DNA of 64,000 nucleotides from Areca catechu (GCA_021397845.1 CM038038.1:59390748-59454747), one strand, 5' to 3'; shown: positions 30,548 through 43,981, counted from the stretch's first letter. Numbers and translations: made by a program. Notes: generated by a model from the sequence alone, not told the origin.

Positions 30548-31631
30548 AGACTTTAAACTTAGCGCTACTGGGAGGCAACCCAGTTTATGTTTTTAATTTT
30601 GAACTAGTTACTTTGTTTTCTTTTTAGAAGAATAAAGTGAGGGAGTACAGCAACAAAGGAACCTGCTACTTCATGAAACCTTCGAAGCACATTTTCCCAA
30701 GGTGTATTATTTCCTATTATACTTCTCATTTTCTTTCCTACTCCATTGAGGACAATGTCGATTAAGTTGGGAGGGGAAGATTAACTTGACTTGCTTTGAT
30801 CTTCGAGTACGGTTAGAAATAATTAGGTTATATGTACCTAATTATCGTCTCGAACTGGAGTTACTTAGGCACCTTAATCAAATGATTGATTAATGGCCTA
30901 GATAATGCTTGAGATGCTGAGGGACAAATTATTAAAGAAAATCAATAATTAGTAGGGTATAGATCATAAATAATTTCATGGAGTAATTCCAAAGTCTTTT
31001 GACCATTGATCTTAATAAAAAGTCTACATTATGGGGATATAAATCAAAAGATCGAGTATGCTAAAGTTTTTCCCTTTGATTAAAAAAAAAGAAAGAACAA
31101 AAAAAAAAAAATTAGTTTAATCTCACAGCTTTGCTTGAACTCTTACAAAGTAACCGGGCCCCTTCACCTAAGTAAGCATTGTGGTTCGCGTTAAAAGGTG
31201 AGAAGGTCAAGAAATCTATTAAGCAATGGTACCTCCCTGAGTAACCTGGCTCCTTCGCCTAAGTAAGCATTGTAGTTCGTGTAAAAAGGGGAGAATACTA
31301 ATACTTACGAGGCTTGGATATAACACATACAAAAAAATGAAGGGGGAAAAATCATCTAGCAGAAAGGTATTGAAATAAACCCCAAAAAGTTAGAGGATTT
31401 TAAGAGTGAGATGGAAAGTTGGCAGAAGAAGAACTCTAGAAATCTTTATGAGCTCTACTTAACCACTAAAAGAGTTGAATTAATAATCCAATGAAGTATC
31501 TCAGTAGTAGTCTGACTAGGTATCATCTGCTTTTAAAGTTGCTTGGGTTAACATCTAATTCAAGGATGGGTTGATACACATGAATAATCTATCTGCTTTA
31601 CTCGAGGATGAGCAAAGTTCAAGTTGGGAGG
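30548..31631 (+). other. Athila-like 3' non-coding region
   Basis: Contains GGGAGGCAACCCAG (30576), TTGAGGACAATGTCG with AAGTTGGGAGGGG (30747-30776), poly-A tracts around 31082-31111 and a 57-bp repeat pair. No env-like ORF was found. It ends with the purine tract AAGTTGGGAGG. Confidence 0.6.
31147..31297 (+). repeat. Repeat pair in the Athila-like 3' region
   Basis: Two about 58-bp copies (31147-31205 and 31239-31297) sharing CCTAAGTAAGCATTGT and GGTTCGCGT-like sequence, 92 bp apart. Confidence 0.75.
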
Positions 31632-32319
31632 TGTGATAACTACATTAAGCATAAATATAAAAGTATTAATTTAATATTAAAATATCATTATTCCATTAAA
31701 ATTAATACTTTTATATGTCATTTTTAGGAAAGAACATCACTAACATGGAGAGCTCAATTTTAGAAGTCCAACGGTGCGAACGGCACACGAATCGAACTCA
31801 AAATGGGCCCAAAATGAATTTTGAAAGAAATTACTAAGAACTTGCATGAAATTTAAAGTAGTCGGTCCATAGTGGACCGGCCGCTTGGTCCATTTCCCAG
31901 CCCGTGGGCCGCGATCTGCCATTGACGCGGTCCACGGAAGCAGAATCATGGACTGCCATGCCCCACCGCCGAAGAGCCTCCCCCACCACCGGGGAGGTCA
32001 CCGGCATGCTCACCACCGGCTGGAGATGATGGTGGAGTGCTCTTCCTCGCCACCGGGAGGGTCTTCACGATAAATTATAGCCATTGATGGTTCTTTCGGT
32101 CTCATGAATCACTTGTGGACCTAACGTGTGTTGGACTGGGTTGGACCGGACCGGGAAGAAGGATCGAGAGCCTCACCGAACAAGCTAGAGATCGATGGGA
32201 GCAGCTTCGTTGCAACCGTGGAGCGGTGTCTGTTACTCTATTGAGTTGGTTGAAACCATGGAGTGGGTTGGTTCAACGATGGGAGCGGCTTCGTTAAGAC
32301 CAGAGGTGTGGGGAGAGCC

Positions 32320-32327
32320 TATAAAAG
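32320..32327 (+). promoter_or_regulatory. Athila-like LTR TATA box
   Basis: TATAAAAG in the 3' LTR followed by pyrimidine-rich leader sequence. Confidence 0.55.
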
Positions 32328-32558
32328 AGTTCCAGGGGAGCCAGATTTGGGCATTCACGGAGTCGAGCATTTGGCCAGTTCTTCTCTTCTTTCCCAGTTC
32401 TTCTCTGTTTCTTCTCCATTCCACACCACAGAGAGCACTAACTTCTCCATTCCACACCACAGAAAGCTTCTCTCTCTACTGTTCTAGCTTAGTTGTAGCG
32501 GTTAACCCCATCCCAGAGTACAATCCATCTCTTAGTTCTCCCAAGCTCCCAGATCACA

Positions 32559-32740
32559 GACCGGATCCATCTGTTCTTCCCCGTAGTTCCTTTAGTTCTA
32601 TCGTATTCCAGTTATCCCATCCTTATTCCCACCATTCCAGCCAGCCATAGACCGGATCCATCTGTTCTTCCCCATAGTTCCTTTAGTTCTATCATATTCC
32701 AGTTATCTCGACCTTATTCCCACCATTCCAGCACTATTCC
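32559..32740 (+). repeat. 91-bp tandem duplication in the Athila-like LTR
   Basis: GACCGGATCCATCTG begins both copies (32559 and 32650); they differ at only a few positions. Confidence 0.85.
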
Positions 32741-33358
32741 AACCTTATCCCAATCCTATTCCAGTAGTCCTACTCTTCACCAGTCAGTGCCATCTTCAAC
32801 TTTTGAGCATGCAGAAGTCACTGGAGGCCGGAGCTTCACTTAGAAAAAGGGGGTTTTTATTTTTGGTTGTATTACTTTGATGTACTCCCTCTTACATGAA
32901 ATAAAGATATCCTTTGATTAATTCATGTGCTTTTGTTTTTGTTTTTGTTTTTGAATCAGATGCATTGCTAGGACAAAGCTTTGGAGGTAAGTCAAGTGAA
33001 ATTAATCCTGACTGATCTATTCTCAAGTGGGTACGGGCTGTACTCTCATGAGATTGATCATATCTAGGTTATTTCATTAGCATTTAGCCCAGTCTATTCC
33101 CAAAAAGGGACGGGCCATGATTCACGGATACGGGCCGTGCTCTCACTCAAATAGATCATTTCTTGAATTACCTTTATTGCTAATTACTTGTTAATCTCCT
33201 TTTTAGTTTTAAGATTTCAATTTTTGTTGCACATTTATTGTTATCAAAGTAATCAAGAAAGTTCCTGCATATTTGACCCTTGCTCCTACTATCCATTATA
33301 GATAGTAGTTTTAAGGTAATTAAATCGGTGCGTTGCAATACGCATCAGATTTCTTAAA

Positions 33359-33397
33359 TCTGACTCAACAAAATTGACCAACACATGACTCAGAGAT
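33359..33397 (-). repeat. Tail fragment of M LTR 3
   Basis: ACTCAACAAAATTGACC and ACACATGACTCAGAGATTGG match M LTR 2 at 19149-19188. It shows that the Athila element lies in M LTR 3 and that the copia array starts in the same LTR. Confidence 0.7.
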
Positions 33398-35622
33398 TGG
33401 AATATTGCATTAAATATGGAATAGAATATTGCAATCAATCAGGAATCAAAAGCCTGACGCTGCAGAAATAGATATAAAAACTACTTTATATCTAAGCATG
33501 CAATTTACAAATAAATCTAATTTTTTCATAATAAATTCTTAACATGCTATAATAGATGAAAAAAATATCAGATATAAAAATAAAATTATTTTAAATAAAA
33601 ATAACTTATCTGGATCGCTATCTTGGCATGCTCTAAAAACTATGCCAATTTGCTTTTGAACTGGGATTCTACTGGAGCCACGCAATCGCACGGCCTCTGC
33701 TGGTATCCACATAGAGCTCACGTAATCGAGTAGAAGAGAGCACTGGACTGCTAGATCCTTGCAGCCCTCTCCTCTTTCAGCAAATCATGTGCTTTAATGA
33801 CTATGCTGATCTGAATCTGGACCAGCTTCTTCTCGAACTGGCTTCTATCTTGCAAACTTAGATCTGCAAGACCTTGGACCTCTTTCTAACTTCTTCCTCT
33901 AATGAAGAACACCTCTTCAAACTCTTGAAGAGAAAATCTAAACCTCACACAAGGAAGACAACTCCATGCCCAAGAGAGAGAACCTCTGGAATTGATGCCC
34001 AAGAGGAAGATGTTCACACCAAAGACTTGTTCACGCATAAAAGAGAACCTCTATTGGTCGGCCACTCCCTCTTCCCTTTTTATAAATCACTTCTCCCATC
34101 CCTCTAAGCCAAAAGACTAGAGTTTAATCTAAACTGGTTAGATTTAAAGAGGAGTAGAAGAGAATGACTCTTCCCTCTCTCATAAATTCATGCCAAACTC
34201 CTTTTTGTGCCCACTTTGTTTTCATGCCAACCTTCTTGTTGGACAAACCATAGGGCCCACTAGCTTGGCATGTGGAGACATGGGGAGACAAGGAGAGAGA
34301 GTTCCAATCCAATGGGACTCTAAGTCATGGTCCAAATAAAATGATTTTACAATCAAATCAAAGCCAATTTTAAATCCAATTGAACCCATTTCGAAAAGCC
34401 TATTGACCCAACTCAATTAAGATCAATTTATTGAGTCTAACTTAATTAAATTAAATCTAATTTAATTCAATTAATAACTAATCCATAATTTATTAATTGT
34501 AATATTTACAATTAGTTCCAAATGTACTAAAATTGGTAAGTGCCAAATTTAGTTACATTTAGATTTGCTAATAAGTTACTTAAGCTCCTAATTTATATGA
34601 CCCCTCAGGTCCTATCCTGTCTGGTAATGAGACATACTATGATTGACATTATACATCATCGAAACTCCTTTCGATAGACAGAAACAATTTTTGCTCAACC
34701 CTAATCACGATCATCGATCCAATAATGATCCTAATGGGCTCTCATAATCTACTAGTGATACCTAGCAGTATATAGTGGCAACCTGGCAGTATAAGATTGG
34801 AACCCCTAGGTGTAGTTATCATGTGATTCAGTTCCTCTATCAAAAATCCTGACATGATGTTTGTTACGGATACTTGTCAAACCCATCAGTCATATGCTTA
34901 ACTTAATCGATTCAAGTCCAATTGTGATACTAATGAAAATACCATTTTCATTATCATGCTGGTATGGCCATAGACTTTTGGACTTAGTCACATTAAGCTA
35001 CAAGGATTATTCCTTACTACTAAGGCTGATAGATCTCTATAAGTGAACAACCTACTTCTATAATAAACTTACTGCAGCCAACGAACACCGCAAGGTCCTG
35101 AATGGATAGGAACCATGTGTTTGTGCTGTCAAAAAATAGCAACCTTAATATGAGTAGCTGAGACACTCTTGGTCAATAACTATTCATACAACTATAGCAT
35201 CGAGAAGTTTTTGACCAATGAGTAGTCATCTGTATAACTTTCTATACTTGGTCATGCTCAGTACCGTTGATCTTTATCAACTACCTACACTCTCGCTCCA
35301 ATGTCACCATAATGTAGGTCAGAGACTCATCTACCTAGAAAGGGAAATGATCTATGCATCAATTATAACGGATCAATCACCATCCTCGTGATATTCCAAC
35401 AATCGAGAGCTTTTAAGAGTTAATATATAAAGACACATGCCTCAGATTCTCAACTCTTGAGAATATATGCCATTTTTCATTAACTCCATGAATGATTCAT
35501 AGACACATCAATATGAATGAAAATAATATCCTTTAATTAATAAGAAAAATTAAGTACAAAGTTCATGCCCTAAAAATTACAATGTGTCAAGCCAACTTGG
35601 CTTTTAGGGCCTACATCTAACA
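33398..35622 (-). repeat. Copia LTR A
   Basis: In minus orientation starts TGTTAGATGTAGGCCC at 35622. Homologous to LTR B and LTR C; the first 50 bases at the 33398 end are slightly rearranged. Confidence 0.85.
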
Positions 35623-35627
35623 ATCTC

Positions 35628-37428
35628 TCACTTGCATAAAAGCCAATTGGCTACATATCTATGTCCCATCTTTTCAAGATAGACTTCAGCCTTTTGTTGG
35701 CTTAGAGTCTTAGTCAGTGGATCTACCACGTTGTCCGTGGAGTCTACTCTTCGCCCCTCAACATACTTCTTCTCGAGATAGTCGCGTATGATATGAAATC
35801 GCTGCTCCATATGCTTAGACTTCTGGTGAGACCTGGGCTCCTTAGCAAGAGCTATTGCACTATTATTGTCACAATATATAGGGATGGCATCAGATGGCAT
35901 CACTCTAAGCTCTGTAATGAACTTTTTGTACTAGAAGGCTTCTTTTGCAGCTTCAGAGGTAGCAATGTACTATGCTTCCATTGTTGAATCTGCTATGATG
36001 GGCTGCTTGGAACTTTTCCAACTAGTTGCCCCACCATTACACAAAAATACAGACCCTGATGTAGACTCTCTATCATCAGGATCAGACATAAAGTCTGAGC
36101 CTGTATATCCCGTTATCCCTATTCTGAACTTTTTCCAAAGACTAAGAACAAATTTTTAGTCCTTCTCAAGTACTTAAGAATGTTCTTCATAGCTATCCAG
36201 TGTTCTTTACATGGATTTGACTGAATCTGCTCGTGACACTTACAGCAAGAAATATATCAGGTCGAGTACACAACATGGCATACATAAGGCTTCCAATTGC
36301 CAAGCATATGGAATTTTGCTCATGCGTTAAATCTTTTCAAGTGTGTTAGGATACATTTTTTGGAAGAAATTAATGCCATGCTGAAGAGGTAACAATCCTC
36401 TTTTAGTGTTCTCCATGCTGAACCTTTTCAGCACTTCCTCTATGTACAATTTTTGTGAAAGGCAAAGCATCTGATTAGATCTATCTCTATAGACCTTAAT
36501 CCCCAAAATATAAGATGCTTCACCTAAGTCTTTCATAAAGAATTCCTTAGATAACCAACTTTTGACAAAGTCAATATAAGAATATCATTTCGTATAAGGA
36601 GGATGCCATCCACTTACAATACGAGGAATGTCACCGCCCTCCCACTGGCTTTCCTGTAAACACATGGCTCATCCTCATTCTTGATAAAATCAAACGATTT
36701 GATTGCATCATCAAAACAAGTATTCCAACTCTAAGAAGCTTGCTTCAATCCGTAGTTGATCTATGCAACTTACAGACCTTTTGATCTTTATCATTGAAAG
36801 TGAAATCCAAAGGCTGCTCCATATAGATATCTTTCTTAAGATATCCATTCAGGAATGTAGTTTTCACATCCATCTGCCATATCTCATAATCATGATATGC
36901 TGCAAATGCATGCAATGTACGAATGGATTTCAGCGTAGCTACTGGTAAAAAGGTATCATAATAGTCAATGCCTTCACATTGACTATACCCTTTTGCCATT
37001 AACCTAGCCTTAAAGGTCTCTACCTTACCATCTACACCTATTTTCCTTTTATAGATCCATTTACAACCAATAGGTACAATACCCTCTGGTAGATCCACTA
37101 AGAACCATAATGGTTAAAATGCATTGATTCAATTTCTGACTTCATAGCATTCAACCATTTCTCGAAGTTGATGTCTGACATTGTCTCATCATAAGTCTTA
37201 AGATCAATTAATTGATCCTTGTCCCCAACTAGGAACATTTCCTTTATATCGTCTTTAAGCATACCCATGTACCTTTTAGGAGGTTTGGAGACTCTAGTAG
37301 ACCTACGAGGTGGAAGAGCATTTATGTGAATTGGTTGATTATGCTCAATTTGCTCTCTAGCTGGCAGGGTCTTCAGAGACTTTCTCATCGAGTTCAATTA
37401 GCCTCTCACTACCACCTTCCTGAATAAA
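35628..37428 (-). pseudogene. pol: Copia body 1: reverse transcriptase and RNase H
   Basis: Minus-strand fragments: MDLPEGIVPIGCKWIYKRK, KARLMAKGYSQCEGIDYYDT and IWQMDVKTTFLNG (RT, 36745-37098); DLGEASYILGIKVYRD (36327-36536); IYCDNNSAIALAKEPRS and KHMEQRFHIIRDYLE of RNase H (35628-35903). The catalytic YVDD is changed to stop-VDG near 36630, so RT is dead. Many frameshifts. Confidence 0.85.
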
Positions 37429-38700
37429 CTATTTTTTAAGAAATATGGTATGTCTACTCACAATCACATTATGATCTTCTGGAAGGTAAAAGTAATATCC
37501 TAAAGTTTCTTTAGGATATCCTATAAACCAAGCTTTCATAGATCTAGATTCCAACTTATCCGCCATTAGTCTTTTGACATAGGCTGGACATCTCCAAATC
37601 TTGAAATGAGTAAGACTTGGTTTCTTACCATGCCAAGTCTCATATGGTGTGGTAGGAACAGATTTAGATGGAACTCTATTTAGAATATAGATTGAAGTTT
37701 GTAGGGCATATCCCCGAAGAAATAAAGGCAAGTCAGTGAAGCTCATCATGGATCAGACCATATCTAACAGTGTCATGTTTCTCCTCTAAGACACCCCGTT
37801 GAGTTGAGGCGTACTTGGTGGAGTCCATTATGAGACTATGCCATTGTCTGTAAGATAACTTAAGAATTCCCTACTAAGGTATTCACCTCCCTGATCTGAT
37901 CGAAGAACCTTAAGAGTTTCACCTATTTTTTTTTTACCTCATGTATGAATTCTTTGAATTTTTCAAAAGCTTCAGATTTGTGTCTCATAAGAAACACATA
38001 ACCATATCGTGAACAATCATCAGTAAATGTTATGAAGTAGTAAAAACCATCCCTGGACTGCATATCAAATGGACCACTTTCATCAGTGTGTACCAAGGCA
38101 AGTAATTCTATGGCCCTCTCCCCATGTCCTACAAAGGGTAACTTGGTCTTTTTTCCTTGAAGACATGACTCACAAGGTAGATATGATTCAAAATTAACTG
38201 AATCTAGGATCCCATCCCTTTCCAGTTTGTTAATTTTGTCCTCACCTATATGACCGAGCTTTAGATGCAACGTATATTTATCATTTAGGTCATCTCTAGC
38301 ACATTTATGTCTTATGACATTCATTTTAATTTTCTTGTTAATATTCAAAGATGCATCGGCATGCAAGTGATTGAGACTATCAATTAAAATAGCTTTTGAA
38401 ACTAATTTATTTCTCAAATAAATATTACAAAAATCTTTATTGAATATAAATTCAAATCCTTCCTGTGCTAGCACAGACACAGAAATCAAATTTCTACTAG
38501 CTCCAGGCATAAAATAACAGTCATTGAGTACTAATCTAAACCCTAAAGATAACACCAGAGAATATGATCCAATGGCTTGTGCAGCAACTTTTGCCCCATT
38601 TCTGATACATAGGACCATCTCACCTTCTCTTAGCATTCTACTTCTTTCCAAACCCTACATTGAAATGCATATATGAGCACTAGAGCCAGAGTCTAAAATT
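37429..38700 (-). pseudogene. pol: Copia body 1: protease and integrase
   Basis: ILDSGSSAHIC (protease active site, with nearby stops), a long open stretch 37923-38651 with HLKLGHIGEDKINKL and CESCLQGKKTK (zinc-binding part) and FTDDCSRYGYVF of the catalytic core, then 37429-37749 with YILNRVPSKSVPTTPYE and YFYLPEDHNVIVSRH. This is the Ty1/copia order protease-integrase-RT, unlike the gypsy elements. Confidence 0.85.
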
Positions 38701-39590
38701 CAATTGGAAGTAGAAGAAACCGCTAGGTTAAATTCAATAATGAGTATGGACTTACCTTCAGAAGGTGCATTCTCCTTCTATTTCTTTAAGCTTTCCAGGT
38801 TGGGAGGACAATTTCTTTTCCAGTGGCCATCTGTATTATAGTGGAAACATTTTCCTTTGCTGACCCTAGCTTTCGTAGGAATGTCCTGCTTTTGTTTGTT
38901 TTCCTTCTTCTGCTTCTTTGCAGGTTTCTTCTTCTTCCAAGTATACTTTCTTTTAGAGGAACACTGCTCCATAGAAAAAATAGAGCCCCTTGAACTCTTC
39001 AGGGTCCTCTCATTGCTTACCAACATGTTCAATAATTCAAGTAAGGTGTAATTCAACTTGTTCATATTATAGTTCATAATAAACTAATCATATGAACTAG
39101 TCAAGGACTGGAGGATCAAATCCACCTGAAGCTCCTTGTGAATAGGAATGCCCAGCTTCTAAAGCTATTTTATGTCCTTAATCATTGACAAACAATGATC
39201 GTGGATTGACAGCCCTTCACATATCTTGTTGTTGAAAAATCTTTTCGACACCTCAAAGTGCGCAATCCAACTTTGTTCACCATATAACTCTTGCTGGTGA
39301 ATCAGAATCGATTTAGCAGTTGGCATATCTTTATGTTGGCTCTATAATTTATTTGACATTAAGGCCAACATGTAACACTTAGCCTTATTATCATCTTCCA
39401 TCCATTTTTTATATGCAGTCGTCTGACAAGATTTTGGATGGTTTGGTAAAATAAGGGGTTCCTGGTCAAGCACATAGCCTAACTTCTCAGAAGTCAAAAC
39501 AATTTTGATATTTTTCAACCAATTATTGAAATTAAGGCCTAGAAGTCGGTTTGTCTCTAGAATACGGGCTAAGGGATTTGAAGCATACAT
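38701..39590 (-). pseudogene. gag: Copia body 1: gag
   Basis: ATG at 39590 (MYASNPLARILETNRLLG) opens a copia Gag; LNFNNWLKNIKIVL is the typical N-terminal block. Later parts ELYGEQSWIA, KLNYTLLELLNMLVSNE and the zinc knuckle CFHYNTDGHWKRNC, with the second Cys changed to Tyr. About four stops interrupt it. Confidence 0.8.
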
Positions 39591-41056
39591 GGTTAACTGC
39601 AAGAGCAAAAAATACAAATTAGATGTTTATACTTAATTATAAAATTATTCTTGGGTCTTTCAAAATAATTTTAGAACTTCCACTATTTTCTCGGATATCT
39701 CACACTCCCCATGGAGATGTGAAAACCCTGTGACTTTAGGTTTCTCGTGGGTGCTACGGTCCCATCGATGTGCAGCACCTCACCATGCTTGGTTATTGGT
39801 AACATGTTGCACTAATAAGTGGCCAACTCTTGTCCAATATATCTAATACAAGTTGTAGAATCCTGGTCTCTAAATCATAAAACCTCAACGTGCCTATTTA
39901 TTGGTCCAATCATTAGTTGAGTCAAGCCCACCATTCCTGCTAGACAAAGTTGTCATTGAGTCCCTCAACATGCCCATTTATTGGGCCCAACGCCATCAGT
40001 GCCTAGCAACATCTCATGCTTAATTGGGTGGTTGTGTCTTCCTGATGCAACCAGACCACTGTAGCCAGTCGAGAATAATCAACACCAGTTGGCTAATCAA
40101 TTTAGAAGAGACCTGAACCTTAGCTCCCCATAAATATTAAGTCAACACAATCTCATGTCTGACATAAAATAGCTAGCATGTGTGAACTCAAATCAAAAGT
40201 GACCCTATTGAAAATTAAATCAACCAAATAGGCTAGGTCAGCTTGATACATGGGAGGGTTGTGCATATACCCTCTTTTCGCCAAACTAGTTGGTTGAGAA
40301 AGAGTTAGCCCTAATTAAAAATAATGATCAAAACCTTTCTTAGACACCAATTGATTGATAAGATTCAATTAGGCCAATCTAGTGATCTGGGCTCATCACT
40401 GAGCCAAATTAAGTCTTAACTTATCGATTCATAATGAAATGAATCGATCTGACCAGACATCATCTAATAACAATTTTAAGGAGACTAGACCTAATTTGTT
40501 CAACCTAAACCCTCATGCACCTAATTCGATTTTCTAAATCAAATCAATTTCAAAATAGGTTCAAATGCATGGCTTAATGCTTTATGATCATGAATCAAAT
40601 TTAAGATCTAAACCTAATTTGGTGCATCACATACATCAACATATTGATCATATAATTAAACTACATCTAACATAATTAAATAGATCTAAAACAAACTTAA
40701 CAACACATTACATATGTAATCATAAATCGATCAAAACTTTTAAAAACCCTTTTTCAAAAACAGGTTTACATCAAAGTAGGACAACCTTTGCACTATAAGG
40801 GGTAAATCATATAACAGGACAACCTTATAATCACTTTGTGCAACATTTCATCAATTATTTTTCAAATTATAACATTTAATTTCAGATCTAAAAGTTATGA
40901 TTTTAATTTTGAAAACAATTTTTCAAAACATAACAAGTCTATGCTAGAACAAACATTTATTCAGCATAGATTTGATACAATCATCATCTATCTTTCTGAT
41001 CTGAATATGTTTCAAATTTGATTCTCATCCATGCATGTTAAAACAAGGAGAACCAT
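39591..41056 (-). other. Copia body 1 leader
   Basis: About 1.47 kb between PBS and gag with no ORF on the sense strand. It ends with a pyrimidine-rich stretch and TTGCAG six bases before the ATG, resembling a 3' splice site. Confidence 0.5.
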
Positions 41057-41069
41057 GGCTGTGATACCA
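41057..41069 (-). other. Copia body 1 primer binding site
   Basis: Minus-strand TGGTATCACAGCC, one mismatch to the tRNA-Met PBS, four bases from LTR B. Confidence 0.75.
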
Positions 41070-42998
41070 CTATTGGAACTTTCCCAGGAACAGAATATTG
41101 AATTAAATCAGGAATCAAAAGCCTGACGTAGTGGAAGTAGATATAAAAGCTACTTTATATCTAAGCATGCAATTTACAAATAAATCTAATTTATTCATAA
41201 TAAATTCTTAAGCATGCTATGATAGATGAGAAAAATATCAGATCTAAAAATAAAATTATTTAAAATAAAAATAACTTGCTTGGATCGCTATCTTGGTTTG
41301 CTCTGAAAACTGTGCCAATCCACTTTTGAACCGAGATCCTACTAGAGCCGTGCAATCGTTTGAGATCTGCTGGTATCCACACACAGCTCACATAACCAAG
41401 TCATAGAGAGCACTGGACTGCTAGATCCTTGCAGCTCTCTCCTCTTTTAGCAAATCAGGTGCTTTAATAACTGTGCCAATCCGAATCTCGACCGACTTCT
41501 TGAACAGGCTTCTATCTTGCAAACTTGGGTCTACAAGATCTTTGACCTCTTTCTAACTTCTTCCTCTTGTGAAGAACATCTATTCAGACTCTTGAAGAGA
41601 AGATCTAAACCTCACACAAGGAAGACAACTCCATGCCCAAGAGAGAGAACCTCTAGAATTGATGCCAAAGAGGAAGATGTTAATGCCCAAGACTTATTCA
41701 TGCCCATAAGAGAAGCTCTCTTGGTCGGCAAGCCCCTCTCCCCTTCTTATAAATCACTTCTCCCATCCCTCTAAGCCAAAAGACTAGAGTTTAATCTAAA
41801 CTGGTTAGATTTTAAGAGGAGTAGAAGAGGACTCTTCCCTATCTCATACATTCATGCCAAACTTTTTTTTGCACCCACTTTGTTTTCACTCCAACCTTCT
41901 TGTCGCACAAATCATAGGGCCCACTAGCTTGGCATGTGGAGACATGGGAAGACAAGGTGAGAGAGTCCCAATCTAATAGGACTTTAAGTCATGGTCCAAA
42001 TAAAATGATTTGATAGTCAAATCAAAGCCAATTTTAAATCCAATCGAATCCATTTCGAAAAGGCTATTGACCCAACTCAATTAGGATCAATTAACTGAGT
42101 CTAACTCAATTAAATTAAATCTAATTTAATTCAATTAATAACTAATCCATAATTTATTAATTGTAACATTTATAATTAGGTCCAATTGTACTAAAATTGG
42201 TAAGTGCCAAATTTAGTAGCATTTCGATTTGCTAATTGGTTACTTAAGCTCCTAATGTGTGTAACTTCTTAGGTCCTATCCTATCTGGTAATGAGACATG
42301 CTATAATCTCCATTATATATCATCAAAACTTCTTTCGATGGATAGAAATATTTTTTTCTCAACTTTAATCACGATCATCGATCCGAGAATGATCCTAATG
42401 GGCTCTCACAATTCACCAATGATACCTACCAATATGTAGAGTCAACCCAGCAGAATAAGACTGGAACCCCTAGGTGTAGTTATCATGTGATTAAGTTCCT
42501 CTATCAAAAATCTTGACATGATGTTGGTTACGAATACTCGTCAAACCATTCAATCATATGCTTAAATTAATTAACTCAAGTCCAACTATGATACTAATGA
42601 AAATACCTTTTTCATTATCACATTGCTATGGCCATAGACTTCTTGACTTGGTCGCATTAAGCTGCATAGGATTATTCCTTACTACTAAGGCTAATAGATC
42701 CCTACAAGTGAACGCGCTACTCCTACAAAAAGCTTACTGCAACCAACAAACACCGCAAGGTCCCGATGGATAGGAACCATGTATTTGTGCTATCAAACTA
42801 TAGCAACCATATTATGAGTAGCCGAGACACTCTAGGTCAAAGAACTATTCACGCAACTATAGCATCAAGAAGTTATTAATGAGTGAGTAGTCATCCGTAT
42901 AACTTCCTATACATGGTCACGCTTAATACTGTTGATCTCTATTAACTACCTGCACTCTCACTCCAGTACCACCACACTGTAGGTCAGAGACTCATTTA

Positions 42999-43700
42999 CC
43001 TAGTGTTGTGCCCAGTCAGCTAGTCCCGGGTCGGACCGGCCCTAGGCATCCGGTCGGTTGATCCTCGTGCGGGGTCTGACTCCCCGGTTCTTGGAGATGA
43101 CCCCGTGGCCCCCTTTCTCGAAGGGCCGACCCTGGGGGCTTCGGGGGTCGGCGGGCGCCTCCTTGTCCATCCGTCTGCTTCGTTGAGGCCCTGATGGGCA
43201 CCACGGTCGGCTTCTTTGAGGCCATGGTTGATCTGCTATTGGAGGGGCCGCCCAAAGTTTCTAGGAGCCTTTCTCCCTGACATGTCCTGACATTCGGTTG
43301 TAACGGATTCCGTTGCATGGCCACGACCCTTGCTGCCAAGCCATCACTCTGATGCTCCTACCACGCCGCCAACCCACGACCTCGCCACCACGCCGATTCT
43401 CCTGGGGGCATATTCGAGCTTTCCTAGCTTGTTCCCCAACAGAATTTGGCGACACTCCATGCCTATAAAAGGCACCCAGGAGACCTCCACCAAGAGGGTA
43501 ACGTTCTTCTTCCCCACTGCGAAGTCCTTTTCCTGAGCTCTTTTCATTCTATTTCTCTGATTCCTCCTCTAACTTAAGCATCGGAGTGTCCCGCACCGGA
43601 GCCCCTCTGGTGCCTAGGGACTTTCTGCAGGTAGACTGGTCGAGGAGCTCTCCAGCGTATCCACCGAACCCGGTTTAGGATGAAGAGCGGCAACACCTAG
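42999..43700 (+). mobile_element. Tat-like solo LTR with target duplications
   Basis: A 692-bp LTR (43004-43695) starts TGTTG and ends CAACA, flanked by CCTAG at 42999-43003 and 43696-43700. LTR A and LTR C are continuous at this place. GC-rich, with TATAAAA at 43464-43470 and a GGAGTGTCCC motif as in the 10.8-12.5 kb remnant. No internal sequence remains, as expected after LTR-LTR recombination. Confidence 0.93.
43464..43470 (+). promoter_or_regulatory. TATA box of the solo LTR
   Basis: TATAAAA in GCCTATAAAAGG, about 115 bp before GGAGTGTCCC. Confidence 0.55.
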
Positions 43701-43981
43701 AAAGGGAAGTGATATGTGCATTGATTTTAATGGATTAATCACGTCCTCATGATATTCCAACAATCGGGAGCTTTTAAGAGTTAATCTATAAAGACACATG
43801 CCTCAGATTCTCAACTCTTAAGAATATGTCATTGTCCATTAACTCCATGGACGATTCATAGACACATCAATATGAATGAAAATAATGCCCTTTAATTAAT
43901 AAAAAAATTAAGTATAAAGTTCATGCCTTAAAAATTATAATGTACCAAGCCAACTTGGCTTTTAGGGCATACATCTAACCA

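Larger units (their letters stand above)
20746..33347 (+). mobile_element. Athila-like Ty3/gypsy element, deleted and split
   Basis: Matching LTR sequence occurs at 20746-21198 and 32875-33347 (ends GCATCA). The interior carries RT, RNase H and integrase of Athila type and the 3' non-coding motif CTACTGGGAGGCAACCCAG (30571). Gag, protease and the start of RT are missing between the 5' LTR and 21240. E3 is inserted in the integrase C-terminus. The U3 of the 5' LTR is lost, probably with about 380 bp of M LTR 3. Confidence 0.8.
31632..33347 (+). repeat. Athila-like 3' LTR
   Basis: Starts TGTGATAACTAC after the purine tract and ends CGCATCA. It has TATAAAAG at 32320-32327, a GC-rich stretch at 31880-32060 and a 91-bp tandem duplication. 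The last 460 bp match the 5' LTR fragment. Confidence 0.85.
41074..43981 (-). repeat. Copia LTR B (shared), split by a solo LTR
   Basis: Homologous to LTR A and LTR C; about 2.2 kb without the inserted 43004-43695 and one target copy. Confidence 0.88.

Noticed and set aside
30548..31631. env-like gene expected in some Athila elements
   Set aside because: No ORF of useful length and no membrane-type sequence was found here.
31880..32060. GC-rich stretch as a host exon or CpG island
   Set aside because: It is inside the Athila-like LTR, upstream of its TATA box, with no long ORF.
43004..43695. GC-rich segment as a host gene fragment
   Set aside because: Exact TG...CA termini and CCTAG duplications show a solo LTR.
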